Shown: positions 20,501 through 31,363 of the stretch, one piece after another
Position numbering within the stretch: the stretch's first letter is position 1
Layout of the letters: every line of letters starts with the position of its first letter
NCBI GenBank assembly: GCA_043228905.1
Contig: JBHGNT010000112.1
Span: forward strand, 1-64,000
Source: Azolla caroliniana
Taxonomy: Eukaryota > Polypodiophyta
Length of the DNA: 64,000 nt
Direction of reading: 5' to 3'
The notes under the pieces: generated by a model
Database searches by the model: none
What the model was told of the DNA's origin: nothing
Seen by the model: only the letters and a program-made list of their open reading frames with translations
Made by a program: the position numbers and the translations under genes

Positions 20501-21613
20501 GAAGAAGAGCCTGTACGGACAAAAGCAGGCTCCCCGACAATGGTACCGGAAGTTCGATTCCTTCATGACTGATCAAGGGTACCACAAGACGCAGGCCGAT
20601 CACTACGTGTTTGTGAAGAAGTTCGAAGGAGGCGACTTCTTGATACTCCTCCTGTACGTGGATGACATGTTGATCGTCGGACGTGACCAAGTCAAAATAT
20701 GGATGCTGAAGAAGGCTCTCAACCGGACCTTCTCAATGAAAGACTTGGGTCCGGCAAGACAAATGTTGGGGATGCACATCATTCGGGACCGGTCAAAGAA
20801 GCAATTATGGCTGTCACAGGAGAAGTACGTGACAAAGGTGCTTCACTGGTTCAACATGTCAGAAGCGAAACCGGTCGGATCGACACTTCCGGAAAACTGT
20901 AGGCTATCCGATAAGCAAAGCCCGAAGACGAAAGCAGAGAAGGCGGATATGATGAAGATTCCATATGCCTCTACCGTCGGGAGCTTGATGTACGCAATGG
21001 TGTGTAGCCGACCAGATATAGGATACGCAGTCGGAGTGGTGAGCCGGTTTATGAGCAATCTCGGCAAGGAGCAGTGGAACGCTGTCAAATGGATACTCCG
21101 GTATTTGAAGGGCACTTCAAATATGTGTCTCCAATTCGGCTCCGGAAAACCTCAACTAGACGGTTTCACCGATTCAGACATGTCGGCTGATGTGGATACC
21201 AGCCGGTCTACATCCGGGTATGTAATGACATATGCAGGGGGAGCTGTTTCGTGGCAGTCGAGGCTACAAAAGACGGTTGTGTTGTCAACCATAGAGGCGG
21301 AGTACATGGCGGTTGTGGAAGCCGACAAGGAAATATTATAGATGAAGGACTTCATCGGAGAGCTCGGTATCCGGCAAGAGGAATACCAACTCTATTGCGA
21401 CAGTCAAAGTGCCATCCACCTTGCAAAGAATGCGGCCTACCATTCCCGGACGAAGCATATCCAGCGAAGATATCACACGACCAGGAGTTCGCACTAATGA
21501 AGATCCACACGACCGAGAATGGGTCAGATATGCTGACCAAAGTGCTGACACCCGACAAGCTAGACACATGCCGGAAGAGGATCGAAGTAGTAAGACACCC
21601 CATGCCGGAGTGA
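17587..21613 (+). pseudogene. Copia A2 gag-pol polyprotein (broken)
   Basis: Domains in order are gag (from MDESFGGMFKLTGSNYSVW), zinc knuckle (CFYCGKPRHFQKNC, about 18,280), protease (VVDSGASFHLTP, about 18,510), GAG-pre-integrase (KRLCHMSKKGMKRLADD), integrase (TDVCQVDTK, RADNEGE, NGLAERMNRT), RT (LYVDDMLIVG, about 20,655) and RNase H (GFTDSDMSADVD, about 21,165). Stops lie at 17,974 (TAG), 18,502 (TAG), 18,682 (TGA), 20,124 (TAG), 20,286 (TAG) and 21,339 (TAG). At most of these the intact A1 copy, or the related A3 copy, has CAG, TGG or CGA. One base is lost at about 19,893, and about 20 bases near 21,478. The integrase motif reads DNEGE instead of DNGGE. Confidence 0.93.
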
Positions 21614-21623
21614 AGGGGGAGTT

Positions 21624-22251
21624 TGTTGGGAGACAAGTCCCTCCGGATGGTGCAGACCCGGTGAAGACCGGATGAGGAGTACCCGGCTACGGAGAGACGG
21701 ATGGCGCAGACCCGGTGAGAACCGGATGAGGAGTACCCGGCTACGGAGAGCCGGATGACGCAGACCCGGGGAGAACCGGATGAAGAGACATATTCTTAAA
21801 TATGTTTCAGAGAGTCCATCGAAGCTATATTTGTAAATAGCCGAAAAGTCATATTAGTATAAATATGACTTAGGGCAAACTTTTATGTGGTTATTGTTGT
21901 CATTTTCTTGTTGGTGCAAGAAGAAGAGAGAGCACGTAACAGTGTACAGAGAGAGAGAGAGAGAGAGAGAGAAAGAGGTCGATGCCTCTGTTGTTACCGC
22001 CGCCTGTGGCGAAGATCGTGAGCACGAGGTCGTTACCTCCGTGAACTCACTGTTTTGTACATTCCAACATAGTGATAGTTTGCAGCCTGTGGGCTGCCGT
22101 GGTTTTTCCCTCAGTTTGGGTTTTCCACGTAAACATCCTGTGTACCTTTTCTTCTCCTTTGTCGCGTGGTTTCCGTTTCTTGTTTTCTGTGTATGAAAAG
22201 AATCTCGGTTGTGGCCGAGCGTTGGACATAAGGAGCGTTGAGTTCCCGTCA
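21624..22251 (+). repeat. 3' LTR of copia A2
   Basis: 628 bp, starting TGTTGGGAGACA and ending CCCGTCA. It is collinear with the 5' LTR but about 200 bp shorter, because U3 keeps only two to three minisatellite units. The GA tract at 21,950-21,972 is slightly longer than in the 5' copy. Confidence 0.95.
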
Positions 22252-22660
22252 GATACGACACATAGAATTGAGTCATTTAGTCCCTCTTCATAACTTGTCA
22301 ATGAAATAGCCTGATAAATTTGGTAGTTAATTGTTTAAAAGAATCAAACTCACCCGCCTCATGCTATGAGTACCAATTCACCAACTGCCCATCGAGCGAT
22401 AATCCGAATTCTGCTATCTTAGATTTGTTGGCATCTGCTTCCGACAATCGTTGGCATACATGGTTTGCCTACCATGTCGTTGGAAAAGCGCATATATGTG
22501 CCTCCCCGTCGGCTTCATCATTATAATTAGGATATGGATACATCATTGTATCCTCCTCCCAAACTTCGACTAAGTATTCCTAATCGAATTTTTCCTCGTC
22601 TAAACTATGGTCAGTAGTTAAATCGGGAAGTACTATGAACTCCCCCTTTGGCTTCTTGCT
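22252..22660 (-). pseudogene. Ty3/gypsy gag N-terminal part
   Basis: This continues the gypsy element split by copia A2. Minus-strand translation reads through a typical retrotransposon gag domain (DANKSKIAEFGLSLDGQLVN, then EFDSFKQLTTKFIRLFH) at about 22,300-22,450. Three in-frame stops lie between these motifs. The first five bases are the right GATAC duplication. The original gypsy start codon and LTR were not found to the right. Confidence 0.8.
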
Positions 22661-22946
22661 GGATTTGTTCAGCAAACTCTGAACTGTTGGAATTACCTTA
22701 TGTGACGTGTTTTTCATATCATTATTTCTGCTTTTTCATACAATAAAGCTCTCTTTGTGAGCTTTCTTACAAATCTTTTCTTTTGGAATTTGATATGAGA
22801 TGAAGAAGTTATGAGCTTTTTCCTGTACCTTGCTTTTTCTACGTTCTTTTTCTTTTTCTTTTTTCTTGGTTTTTCTATTTTTGAAAAATGCCTCTAACTT
22901 TATATCCCTTCAAGTTCCTTCCTCTATTAATACTTGATCCTTACTT
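22661..22946. other. No gene seen
   Basis: AT-rich and T-rich sequence between the gypsy gag start and an LTR-derived repeat. It may be the gypsy leader. No conserved motif was noticed. Confidence 0.3.
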
Positions 22947-23020
22947 CTCTCTTTCCCTCACACATAACCCCCTTGGGAGGGGGGTGAAGCCATTCTAGGC
23001 TTCACCCCCCCACCCCAACA
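22947..23020 (+). repeat. LTR-end fragment with conserved hairpin
   Basis: About 74 bp matching the last part of the LTRs at 34,636-34,992 and 37,356-37,715, ending in ACA. It holds a perfect 13-bp stem (GGGGGGTGAAGCC) with a 6-base loop, followed by CCCC-rich sequence. A solo or broken copy of that LTR family. Confidence 0.75.
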
Positions 23021-23039
23021 ACACCGCACCCTGCCAAAC

Positions 23040-23381
23040 CCTTCCCCTCCCCGCCCCACCCACCTAGGCGAAACGACAATGAGCTTTATAGTTAGCTCAG
23101 GAAGAATGGCAAATCAGTGCGATAGTCAGAACAATTATGAATGGGATTACTCGCCCCGACAAGATAGTAATAATCAACGACCTTATAGGGGTGGTTGATA
23201 TCAAGATAATAGAAGGTCCAATAATCGTAGAAGTAATGAAGACAACCGACCATCAAATCAACGATTCAATGATAACCGAAAGTCGAAAGGATCTCGACAG
23301 TTCTAGCACGATTCTAGAATTAGAGATAACTCTGAATCTCAATATGCTCGCCAACCTCAGTATGAAACCAGACTCCTAACA
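23040..23381 (+). pseudogene. Ty3/gypsy gag fragment, opposite orientation
   Basis: The plus-strand frame through 23,130-23,370 codes an Arg/Asn/Asp-rich gag tail (NRRSNEDNRPSNQRFNDNRK) related to the minus-strand gypsy gag near 15.9-16.1 kb. It has stops and no domain ends. At about 23,382 it changes directly into copia F coding sequence. Confidence 0.65.
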
Positions 23382-25143
23382 TATTCCTGGGGTACTTGGA
23401 GGATGAATTTGCCTACAGGTTTTGGGACATACTCAACAAGAAGGTGGTGAGAAGTCGGGACATGATGTTCTTGGAAGACAAGACAATCGAGGATTGGAAA
23501 CAGCAGAAGTCGGAACCGGCTTCTGAATCGACTCCCACTACTATCGACTCAGGATTGATCGACTCAACACAGTCAACTATTAGGAGACATCCAGTCGACA
23601 CAACCGAATCCGAGTTGGTCAACTTGGAGCAACTGACAAATATAAATGAATCGAAGTCCTCTGACCTTCAGAAGTCAATTAAGGCATACGAGTCGGAGTC
23701 AGTCGACCTTCAACAACCGATCGGCATATATGAACATGGGCCGAGTGAAGAGTCGGTAGAGACATCTGAATCGGAGCCAATAATGGGAAGTGGAAGACGT
23801 CCGAACCCTCACAATATGCCAGTCAATATGTTTTATTGACTAATGAAGATGAGCCGGAATGCTACGAGGAGGCCATGGAAGAAGAGCGCAAGGAGAAATG
23901 GTAGAGTGCAATGCAACACGAGATAGATTCCTTACATGAGAACTACACTTACGAGTTGGTGGAACTACCAAAAGGTAAGAGAGCGTTGAGAAACGAATGG
24001 ATTTTCATGCTGAAAAATGGGGAAAATGGCTGCTCACCTAGATACAAGGCCCGAATCATAGTAAAGGGGGGTTTTAGTAGAAGAAAGGGGTCGATTTTGA
24101 TGAGATCTTTGCACCCACCATACAGATGGTACAAGATCCACACCAATGGTACAACAAGTTCAAATCCTTCATGTTGGAACATGCGTTCCATAAAACACAA
24201 GCTGATCATTGTGTGTTTGTCAAAAGTTTTGATGAAGGCGATTTCTTGATTCTCTTGCTATATGTTGACGACATGTTAGTGGTCGGACAAGACACCAAGA
24301 AGATTGCGAACTTGAAGAAAGCATTCGGCAAGTCGACCATAAAAGATCTTGGACCGACAAAGAAAATATTGGGGATGCACATAGTTTGTGACAGAACTAA
24401 GAACACATTGTGGTTGTCACAACAGAAGCATGTGACAAAGATCTTGGAAAGATTCAACATGTCAAAAGCAAAACCAGTCAGGTCTATGTTGCCGATTAAT
24501 TGCAAGTTCAATGCTAGGCAATGTCCAAAATGGGAGAAGGACAAGGCCAAGATGAGAAAAGTAGCATATCCCACGGTCGTCGGTAGTTTAATGTATGTTA
24601 CGGTCTATACGAGACCATACATAGATTTGCAGTCGGAACCATGAGACGATATATGAGTAATCCGGGTCGAGAGCACTGGGAGTGGTCAAGTGGATACTCA
24701 TGTACTTGAAAGGCACCTCAAGGGTAAACCTATCCTCGAAGGTGTTACGGATTCAGACATGTCGGGGGATGTAGACTCAAGCTAATCCACATTAGGTTAT
24801 GTGATGACCTATGCAGGGGGAGGTGTCGTGGCAATCAAGATTACAAAATATTGTGGCTTTGTTGACCACAAAGGCAGCATATATGGTTGTTGTAGAGGCT
24901 GGTAAGGAGCTAATATGGATGAGGAGTTTTCTCAGTGATCTGGGAATGAAGCAAGGAGAATTCATGCTCCGTTGTGATAGTCAGAGTGCCATACATCTAG
25001 CCAAGAATGCGTCACTCTTGGACCAAGCATATTCAGAGAAGGTGGATGGAGGAGAGTTTACTCTTGCGAAGCTCCATACTGATGATATTGAATCCTACAT
25101 GCTTATGAAACCACTACTTATGGACAGACTCAAAGTCTATTGA
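23382..25143 (+). pseudogene. Copia F remnant: integrase end, RT, RNase H
   Basis: This begins inside integrase (FLGYLEDEFAYRFWD) and passes through a Ser/Glu-rich linker (ESVDLQQPIGIYEHG) into RT (KGKRALRNEWIFMLKNGENG, LYVDDMLVVG at about 24,262) and RNase H (EVSWQSRLQ, CDSQSAIHLAKNAS). It is a diverged relative of family A. Two successive TAG codons (24,075-24,080) stand where A1 has CAG CAG, and a deletion of about 200 bases removes the RT segment after 24,118. The element ends in a 3' LTR; its 5' half is absent. Confidence 0.88.
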
Positions 25144-25192
25144 CAGAAGACAGGACAAGCCAACTCTACCTGTAAGGAGTGAAGGGAAAGTT

Positions 25193-25782
25193 TGCTAGTA
25201 ATTTGTCCCTCCTATGGGAGATGTCGACAATCAAAGTCAAGCAAGAAGTCAACAGTCGAATCGACAAGCTGAATGCAAGATGGTCGATCGAATTGTCTAA
25301 TGAGCCGACAGGGTGGTCGACTCGTTTGAAGGAGATCGAGAGTCAACTATGATAGTAGACTACATTGGACAGATGCCGACAAGTCGGGCCGATTAATTAT
25401 TATTATATATATTATAATAATATTAACATATCCCTCCTATAAATATGAATAGCTTGGGCAAACTTATTAGTAATGATGTGTATAGAGCTTCTGTAGTCGA
25501 GAGTAGAAGTTAGTGGAGCAAAGAGTAAGAAGAGACGCGCGCGAGAGAGGCATAGTTTAGTGGAACTAGCCCAAACCCTAAGCGGGTATTCTTTGTTTAG
25601 TAGAGATTTGTAATCTATTTTTCTATTTGTACCTCTATTCATAGTGAAGATCTGTTGCCCATGATTTTCCCTTGTTTTAGGGTTTCCACGTAAATCCTGT
25701 GTATCTTGTTTCTTGTTTTCTATTTTGTACATTTTCAGTCTATCTTTCTTGTCTATCTACGGTCCAAATCTTAAGATTCACA
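25193..25782 (+). repeat. 3' LTR of copia F
   Basis: It follows the polypurine-like GAAGGGAAAG and starts TGCTAGTAATTTG. TATA-like CTATAAATA sits at about 25,437. The block TTCCACGTAAATCCTGTGTA near 25,684-25,703 is shared with family A LTRs. The end (ATTCACA) is a best guess, because no second LTR is present. Confidence 0.65.
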
Positions 25783-26152
25783 TTTCAAAACAGTACTAAG
25801 TTGTAACATAAGAATCCTTAACATGACAATGTCTAGTGATGGACATGATAACACAATACAAAGTTGTTAGTAAGAATACTAAAACATTTAGTGAGTAGAC
25901 AATTAGTACAGATGCAAAATGGAGTACAGTACTAAGATGTTAACTTCGAACACTAGAAGTAGGAGAATTACTAATTGTATTTTATACAAACATTTTTATG
26001 AGTGTTCATAGAATATTCTAGTAGTGGTAGAAAACTAATGCAATAGGTAATGAATTATGAAGTATTACTACACTAGACATTGCTTTATAAGTACTAAACA
26101 TAGGGATTAAAATTCACCTTGCAATGAAGTAGAATGACCTTGCCGCCTTAAA
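25783..26152. other. No gene seen
   Basis: AT-rich sequence with loosely repeated AGTACTAA and AGTAAGAATACT words. No domain or RNA gene was recognised. Confidence 0.3.
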
Positions 26153-26470
26153 CTACGAGGCAACACCATCACACCAAACCCAACAGTGATTGAAGTTAAC
26201 ACCTAGGGACAATAAATCTGCATGGTGAAGCTTAAAAAAATGTTGAACAAATAGCGTATCATGCATTTTATCATCCGAAATGTAGAATATTGATTTCTTA
26301 TGTAACTCACCATCTTGTCTGTAGTAGCAAATATGTACAAGTATTGTACATTGGTCATTGTACCAATGCATTGATTGAAGCTCATTTTGAACTTTAAACG
26401 CATAATTCTATGCAAAGTCAATAACGGATACCATAACATCTGGTGGTAAGTTATTTATACATTCCTTGAT
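26153..26470 (-). pseudogene. Fragment of a second transposase-like plant family
   Basis: Minus-strand translation reads VIDFA-stop-NYAFKVQNELQS, then MHWYNDQCTILVHICY, FYISDDKMHDTLFVQHFFK and HCWVWCDGVAS. I recall this order (DFAENYSF, QNE.QS..W..Q.TILVH, ISDD..HD..FVQHC, HWVWSDGCASQFK) from a widespread uncharacterised plant family with probable acidic catalytic residues. It differs from the DUF7869-like gene at 5.7 kb. Stops replace the Glu of DFAENY and the residue after GVAS. No start, end or neighbours of the same family are visible. Confidence 0.6.
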
Positions 26471-27012
26471 CTGTGAATTTTGCCAATAACTTCTAAAGTT
26501 ATGCGGAATGAACTCCCCCGAGTTGCTTCTTAAACTCTAAGATAAGGGTATTTCCTTGATACACTTACTAACGAGTCCCTTCACTATATTTTCTGTCACA
26601 TACTCCTAATATTTCCATTTCACAATATGACTGTTTTGCACATTAACCTCATGTCTACAAAATAACAGTTGAGGGATAAATAATGTGCCATTATTGTAAA
26701 ATGATTGTATATTTCCGTTTTAACCGAAACGAATAAAGGGAGGGGGGGGGCATGCAAAACTATTGAAAGCTCTTTTGCATGTAGACAACGCAGTCCAAGG
26801 AAGCCAATAACTACTCGTTCACACTTGTGGAAATGGCTCGAAGAATGTTGGTTAAAGATCTCCCTCGTCAAACTTCACAAAAGGAAGGCTTGAGTGTGTT
26901 GGTTAAAGATCTCCCTTGACAATATTGTTTCCACCAACCATAGCACTGCCACTGCCCACCTAGAACGACCAAGCAGTGGCACAAACATAAGTCTCTGGTT
27001 GAAAGAAATTTC
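26471..27012. other. No intact gene seen
   Basis: This may contain more upstream remnant of the minus-strand transposase-like gene. A run of nine G sits near 26,741-26,749. A 20-bp word (TTGGTTAAAGATCTCCCT) occurs twice, at about 26,849 and 26,899. Confidence 0.35.
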
Positions 27013-28635
27013 TTGGAGAACTTCAGACTAGTGAGTGGCAAGACGAAGAAAGTGAGTGGCCTCAAAAAACCGCACCCTCCACTCCTTCAAAATCGGCATC
27101 CACCACCAACACCACAAAGGGTCGATAGATGGAGTTTGTGGAGCCAGACCTGCCCTGAGCCCCAAACCAAAACACCATTGTTTGGAGCGAAAAAACGGCC
27201 AAGACCTGGTGAAAGACGGAGCCACAAAGCCGGCTAGAGAGGCACCGATCGAGTCGTCGGCAACAATTGTTCCAAACACAACAAAAGGAACCACACTTAC
27301 CGGGAAGCTGGAATAGGGGTAAGGATCCTTAATTCAGGAAAATGAAGTCCTTGCTTTATCGGGAGATCTCGGTGTTAGCGCATGAATTCGTGGCTATCTT
27401 ACAGTTCGACACGACATTCTAACTAGTCGAATTCCTCACTACACAACAAGTCGCCACTGTCAGGCACATGGTCGAAGAACACGCAGAGTGCCAAATGATC
27501 CAGCGTGCCATTGCTACATTAATAAAGCAAGAAGAGAAGAATTTCTTGAGCAAGATCGGCGGGTAACGGCATGCAGACAGAGCCCACACGGCAGTTGAAT
27601 TGTCAACACTACACATGGCCTTGGTCAAAGTGCACCAAGGGTTGGCTTAGGTGCGACTCAGAGCAAAGGACATGGCATACAAGAATAAGCAAGTGAGACG
27701 AATGGAGAAGGCGCACAAGCGGCAGATATAGGAGTTGCAAGAAGGTAACTACAACTACAAAATGCCGCAGAATGTTCCTCCATTAATGTCTATCGGGCAT
27801 GACGCGAGGAGGTTGAGCCCCAACAAGCAATAATGGCCAAAGCAAAGAAATAAATGGTGTTGGTGGAAGCAGACATCGAGCAGTTCCAGTCCGAACTTTC
27901 AACAATCCTTGAATCGCGAGAAAGGTGTTCGGGCCACAGCCCCAAAAAATGCGAACTCCCTCCAGGACAAGCTCGACACGTTCATGATCACGCACAATCG
28001 AACCCTAACAGGCCTCGACAAACGAAAGCACCACACACGCGGAGCAGACAATCAATGAACTTTGCGAGGCGAAATCAAAGCAGAAGGAGTGGTACAAAGA
28101 GCATATGGCAATTGAGAATAAGTTGGCAGAGGAAATCCAATTTTGCGTGCGGATGGAAATGGCTCAGATGGAGGAGATGTACACCAAGGAATTGGACATC
28201 CTACGAACGAATATGCGCCTCATCTAGGACCGGTACACATTACAATCAAGACACGCCGCAAGCAAAATAATGCAACTTGAAGCAACCATCGAGCATATGT
28301 GCACGAAGACGGAAATGTTGGAGGAGAGGATCCGAACACTACTCGAAACGAGGAAAGACAATGCCCTCCAGATGATATCCAACAGGCTACAACGAGGTTG
28401 GGACGACTAGTCCGAACAAGCTGCCGAACTCCAGATATTTCGGGTGAAAAAGGAAAATTGCAAGAAAAAAGGTTACGGGTTCTATAAGCTTGAAGAAGAG
28501 AGTGTCAGCATGCTCAGGGCACAACACTTCGCAGGAACAGCGCAGCTTCCGGAAAAATTCGGTGAAGATCAAATCGACTTCGCACTCGAAATGGAAGCAT
28601 ACGCGTTGTCGCGAAAATACGACAAGGACATGTGA
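27013..28635 (+). pseudogene. Degenerate coiled-coil ORF series, possibly gag-like
   Basis: A chain of plus-strand frames rich in Glu, Lys, Gln and Arg reads through about 1.6 kb with stops and shifts. Examples are HMVEEHAECQMIQRAIATL at about 27,460, KNKQVRRMEKAHKRQI at about 27,690, and MLEERIRTLLETRKDNALQM at about 28,320. Composition and heptad-like spacing suggest coiled coil. There is no zinc knuckle, protease or polymerase motif. It might be gag of an unrecognised non-autonomous LTR element whose tail lies at 30.5-31.3 kb, or a decayed host gene. I cannot name it. Confidence 0.35.
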
Positions 28636-28829
28636 ACTTGAGGCAAGACCCCGGGGCCTCCGACTAGAGGATATCACATTCGTGCTTTTATATTTTTACC
28701 AATTAACGGAAATAAGGAATTTAATAATTTTCATTAACGAAGGAAAAGAAATTACAATATGTCCCAAGATTGAGATTCAGAAGTGTTAGGTTTACTGAGA
28801 TTAATAGAAAAGAAAAATAAGGGGTTTTG

Positions 28830-29320
28830 AGAGATATGGCTTCTGTAGGGGAAATTAGGGTTTTTGAGTGTTATGGCTTCCGTAGGGAAAATTAGGATTA
28901 GGTTATACGAGAGACATGGCTTCCGTAGGGAAAATTAGGATTAGGTTATACAAGAGATATGGCTTCCGTAGGAAAAATTAGGGTTTTTGAGTGTTATGGC
29001 TTCCGTAGGGAAAATTAGGGTTTTTGAGTGTCATGGCTTCGATAAGATAAGGGAGCTAAGAAGGAAAAGAAAATAAAAATGGAGAGAGGGGTTTTGAGAG
29101 ATATGGCTTCCGTAGGGGAAATTAGGGTTTTTGAGTGTTATGGCTTCCGTAGGGAAAATTACTATTAGGTTATACGAGAGACATGGCTTCTGTAGGGAAA
29201 ATTAGGATTAGGTTATACAAGAGATATGGCTTCCGTAGGGAAAATTAGGGTTTTTGAGTGTTATGGCTTCAATAAGATAAGGGAGCTAAGAAGGAAAAGA
29301 AAATAAAAATGGAGAGAGGA
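28830..29320. repeat. Minisatellite with higher-order duplication
   Basis: About a dozen units of roughly 35-42 bp share GGCTTCCGTAGGGAAAATTAG. They alternate two spacer types (GGGTTTTTGAGTGTTAT and GATTAGGTTATACGAGAGACAT). A block ending in GGGAGCTAAGAAGGAAAAGA occurs at about 29,049 and again at about 29,281, a higher-order period of about 232 bp. Confidence 0.9.
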
Positions 29321-29332
29321 TGAGTCTAGGAA

Positions 29333-29354
29333 ATATATATATATATATATATAT
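29333..29354. repeat. (AT)11 microsatellite
   Basis: Uninterrupted 22-base alternating AT run. Confidence 0.95.
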
Positions 29355-29377
29355 GGAGTTCTCCGTTGATCATAGCC

Positions 29378-29512
29378 TTCAATGTTACTTTGCATTCCCA
29401 CTTTTAGTTGCATGGCCTCTACTTTTAGTTACATCCATTTTTAGTTGCATGACCTCTACTTTTAGTTGCATCCATTTTTCGTTGCATGGCTTTTTCTTTT
29501 AGTTGCATGCGA
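29378..29512. repeat. CTTTTAGTTGCAT tandem repeat
   Basis: Several imperfect 18-28 bp units with core TTTTAGTTGCAT, alternating GGCCTCTAC and CCATT spacers. Confidence 0.75.
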
Positions 29513-29599
29513 CCGTCCACATGGCCTTTACTTTAGTTTTCTTTACTTTACTTTAATTTGCCGCATGATCCAATAATCCGTAAAGTTTAGCCCATGCTA

Positions 29600-30235
29600 T
29601 GATCCGTTCGGTCCGCCTCCGTCCAGTCCGGTTCCGGTTCTGTCACCGTCCGGTTCCGGTTCGATCGCCAGTTCCATCTAGTTGCCGGCACCGTCTGATC
29701 TCCGGTTGTCGAATCCGCCCAGTCTCCGGCTACCGAATCCATCCGGTCACCGATTGTCGGATCCGTCCAGTTCGGTTCCGATTCTGTCGTCGTCCGATTC
29801 CGATTCGATTGCAGGTTCCATCCGGTCGTCGACTTCGTCCGGTTTCCAGTAGTTGGATCCGCCCGGTCTCTAGTTGCCGGATCCGTCCGGTTGCCGGCTC
29901 CGTCCGGTTTCCAATTGCCAAATCCAGCCAGTCGTCGGTTGCTGGATTCGTCCGGTCATCGGCTCCGTCCGGTTTCCGGTTGCTAAATCTGTTCGGTCGC
30001 TAGTTTCCGGATCTCGTTCGGTTGCCAGTTGCGAGATCCTTCTAGTTTCCGGTTGCCGAATCCACTCGATCACCGGTTTTTGGATCCCGACTGGTTTCTA
30101 GTTACCAAATCCATCCGGTTTCCGGTTGCCGACTTTGCCCGGTCACCGGTTGTACACTGGTTCCATCTAGTTGCCGGCTCCATCCGGTTTTCGGTACTAT
30201 CACCGACCAGTTTGAGTTCCTTCACCAGCCGGTTC
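29600..30235. repeat. CCGGTT-rich minisatellite
   Basis: About 630 bp of imperfect units of roughly 24-36 bp built from TCCGGTT, GCCGGAT and CCGTCCGG words. Every frame looks like a low-complexity protein (CRIRPVSG-type repeats on plus, TGRIQ-type on minus), so its apparent ORFs are not counted as genes. CCGG-rich words also dominate the U3 minisatellites of family A LTRs. Confidence 0.85.
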
Positions 30236-30457
30236 GAGCAACTTAGCCACTTCCAGCGACTTAGCCACATTTGTCCTTCTAGACAAAAGTGGCCCAAGCA
30301 CAACTATTTCTTTTGTGCTCTTAACACATAGATGAAAAATGATGGTTCTCAATCTGCTTATATAGTTGTCTCCCAAAGTTTCCTATCTATGTGGGATACT
30401 TCAAAATTCTATTTTCCTTAACTTCTCAACTTCATGTCCACATAACTTGATATGTAG

Positions 30458-30922
30458 TTGTCCATTTTATATGTAGAAAAATGCGTTATAAAGCTCTTGA
30501 ATATATCTATCTTCTCATATCAATCCATTAAGCTAATCTTAAATACTTATTTTACTAGTTTTCATATCGTGTGTGAGAAACCACACGATAACGTGGATGC
30601 GGAAAAGGAGCAGACCTCTACTACAGAGTCAGAAATCATCCCGCTCCTCGATAGTGAATCAAATGAACAATCGTCGGATGTCCTTCATCCCACCAAGCCC
30701 GCACCAACCCTCGATGCGGAAATTACAGATCAGCTATTAGCCAAAGAAATTCCGGGGATGACCGAGCAACCGACGCAGCTTACGACCCCTCCCGAGCCAC
30801 AACCCCACATGTCTCCGCCGGAAAATGAACGGATTGAAGAAATCGATGAGCCGGATCCAACCCAGACCCCAAACCAACAGCGCGAACCGGAATCGACTTC
30901 GACAGAGCCGAACATCCCATAG
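30458..30922 (+). CDS. Unidentified acidic Pro/Glu-rich ORF
   Basis: A 155-codon frame. From about residue 44 it is strongly acidic and rich in Pro, Glu, Thr and Gln (PEPQPHMSPPENERIEEIDE), with no domain I recognise. The N-terminal third looks non-coding, so the real beginning may be an exon near 30,580. It ends directly before sequence resembling the internal tail and LTR start of the element at 34.6-37.7 kb. It may be the last coding piece of a related LTR element, or a linker fragment of a polyprotein. Evidence that it is expressed is absent. Confidence 0.3.
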   Translation: MSILYVEKCVIKLLNISIFSYQSIKLILNTYFTSFHIVCEKPHDNVDAEKEQTSTTESEIIPLLDSESNEQSSDVLHPTKPAPTLDAEITDQLLAKEIPGMTEQPTQLTTPPEPQPHMSPPENERIEEIDEPDPTQTPNQQREPESTSTEPNIP

Positions 30923-30924
30923 GC

Positions 30925-31350
30925 GTGGGTTCGGCTGTGCATGCACTATCCCATAGGCGTGCCATGTGTTGGCCGAGTTAGAAGACCAAGTGTGGAAGGG
31001 GTGGAAAATGGCTACGAGTCGAATTGGTAATGAGTAGGTCCGAGCGACGCAATAAAGAAGCAAGAGTAGGAAATAGTGAATAGAAAAATAGTAAAGTATT
31101 GAATATGCAGTAATGGTTCATGCATAGTCGTAATCGTGCATGACCTCTATAAAAAGGGCCATGGAAAGCTTGTAAACGTTAATCGAACTTTTCTGTATCA
31201 TTGCGCCGATAATAGAATTTTGTTTACTCCTTATACTCTATGTAAGAAACTGTGTTGCAATTTCTCTATGTCGAGTCTTTACGTTTTGAGTAAACGTTGT
31301 TTAACCAATCAGTTGTAGCCGGTGTGGTCATCTCCATAATCGCACAGTCA
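30925..31350 (+). repeat. LTR-like end sequence
   Basis: Bases 30,925-30,960 (TGGGTTC...GTGCATGCACTATCCCATAGGCGT) resemble 37,335-37,371, the tail and 3' LTR start of the 34.6-37.7 kb element. A TATA-like CTATAAAAAGG lies at 31,146-31,156. No second LTR was found, so the extent is uncertain. Confidence 0.35.
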
Positions 31351-31363
31351 TTCTCTGTTTGAT

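Larger units (their letters stand above)
16723..22251 (+). mobile_element. Full-length copia element A2, inactive
   Basis: A complete 5.5-kb Ty1/copia element with two LTRs (TG...CA), a perfect 5-bp GATAC duplication, an initiator-Met-type primer-binding site (17,560-17,571) and a polypurine tract (GAAGGGGGAG, 21,613-21,622). Gag, protease, integrase, RT and RNase H are present in copia order but carry several stops and a frameshift. It is inserted in the gag of the minus-strand gypsy element. Confidence 0.97.

Noticed and set aside
29599-30003. Arg/Pro-rich ORF in the CCGGTT repeat
   Set aside because: All frames over the minisatellite stay partly open because the repeat is GC-rich; no non-repeat coding sequence is attached.
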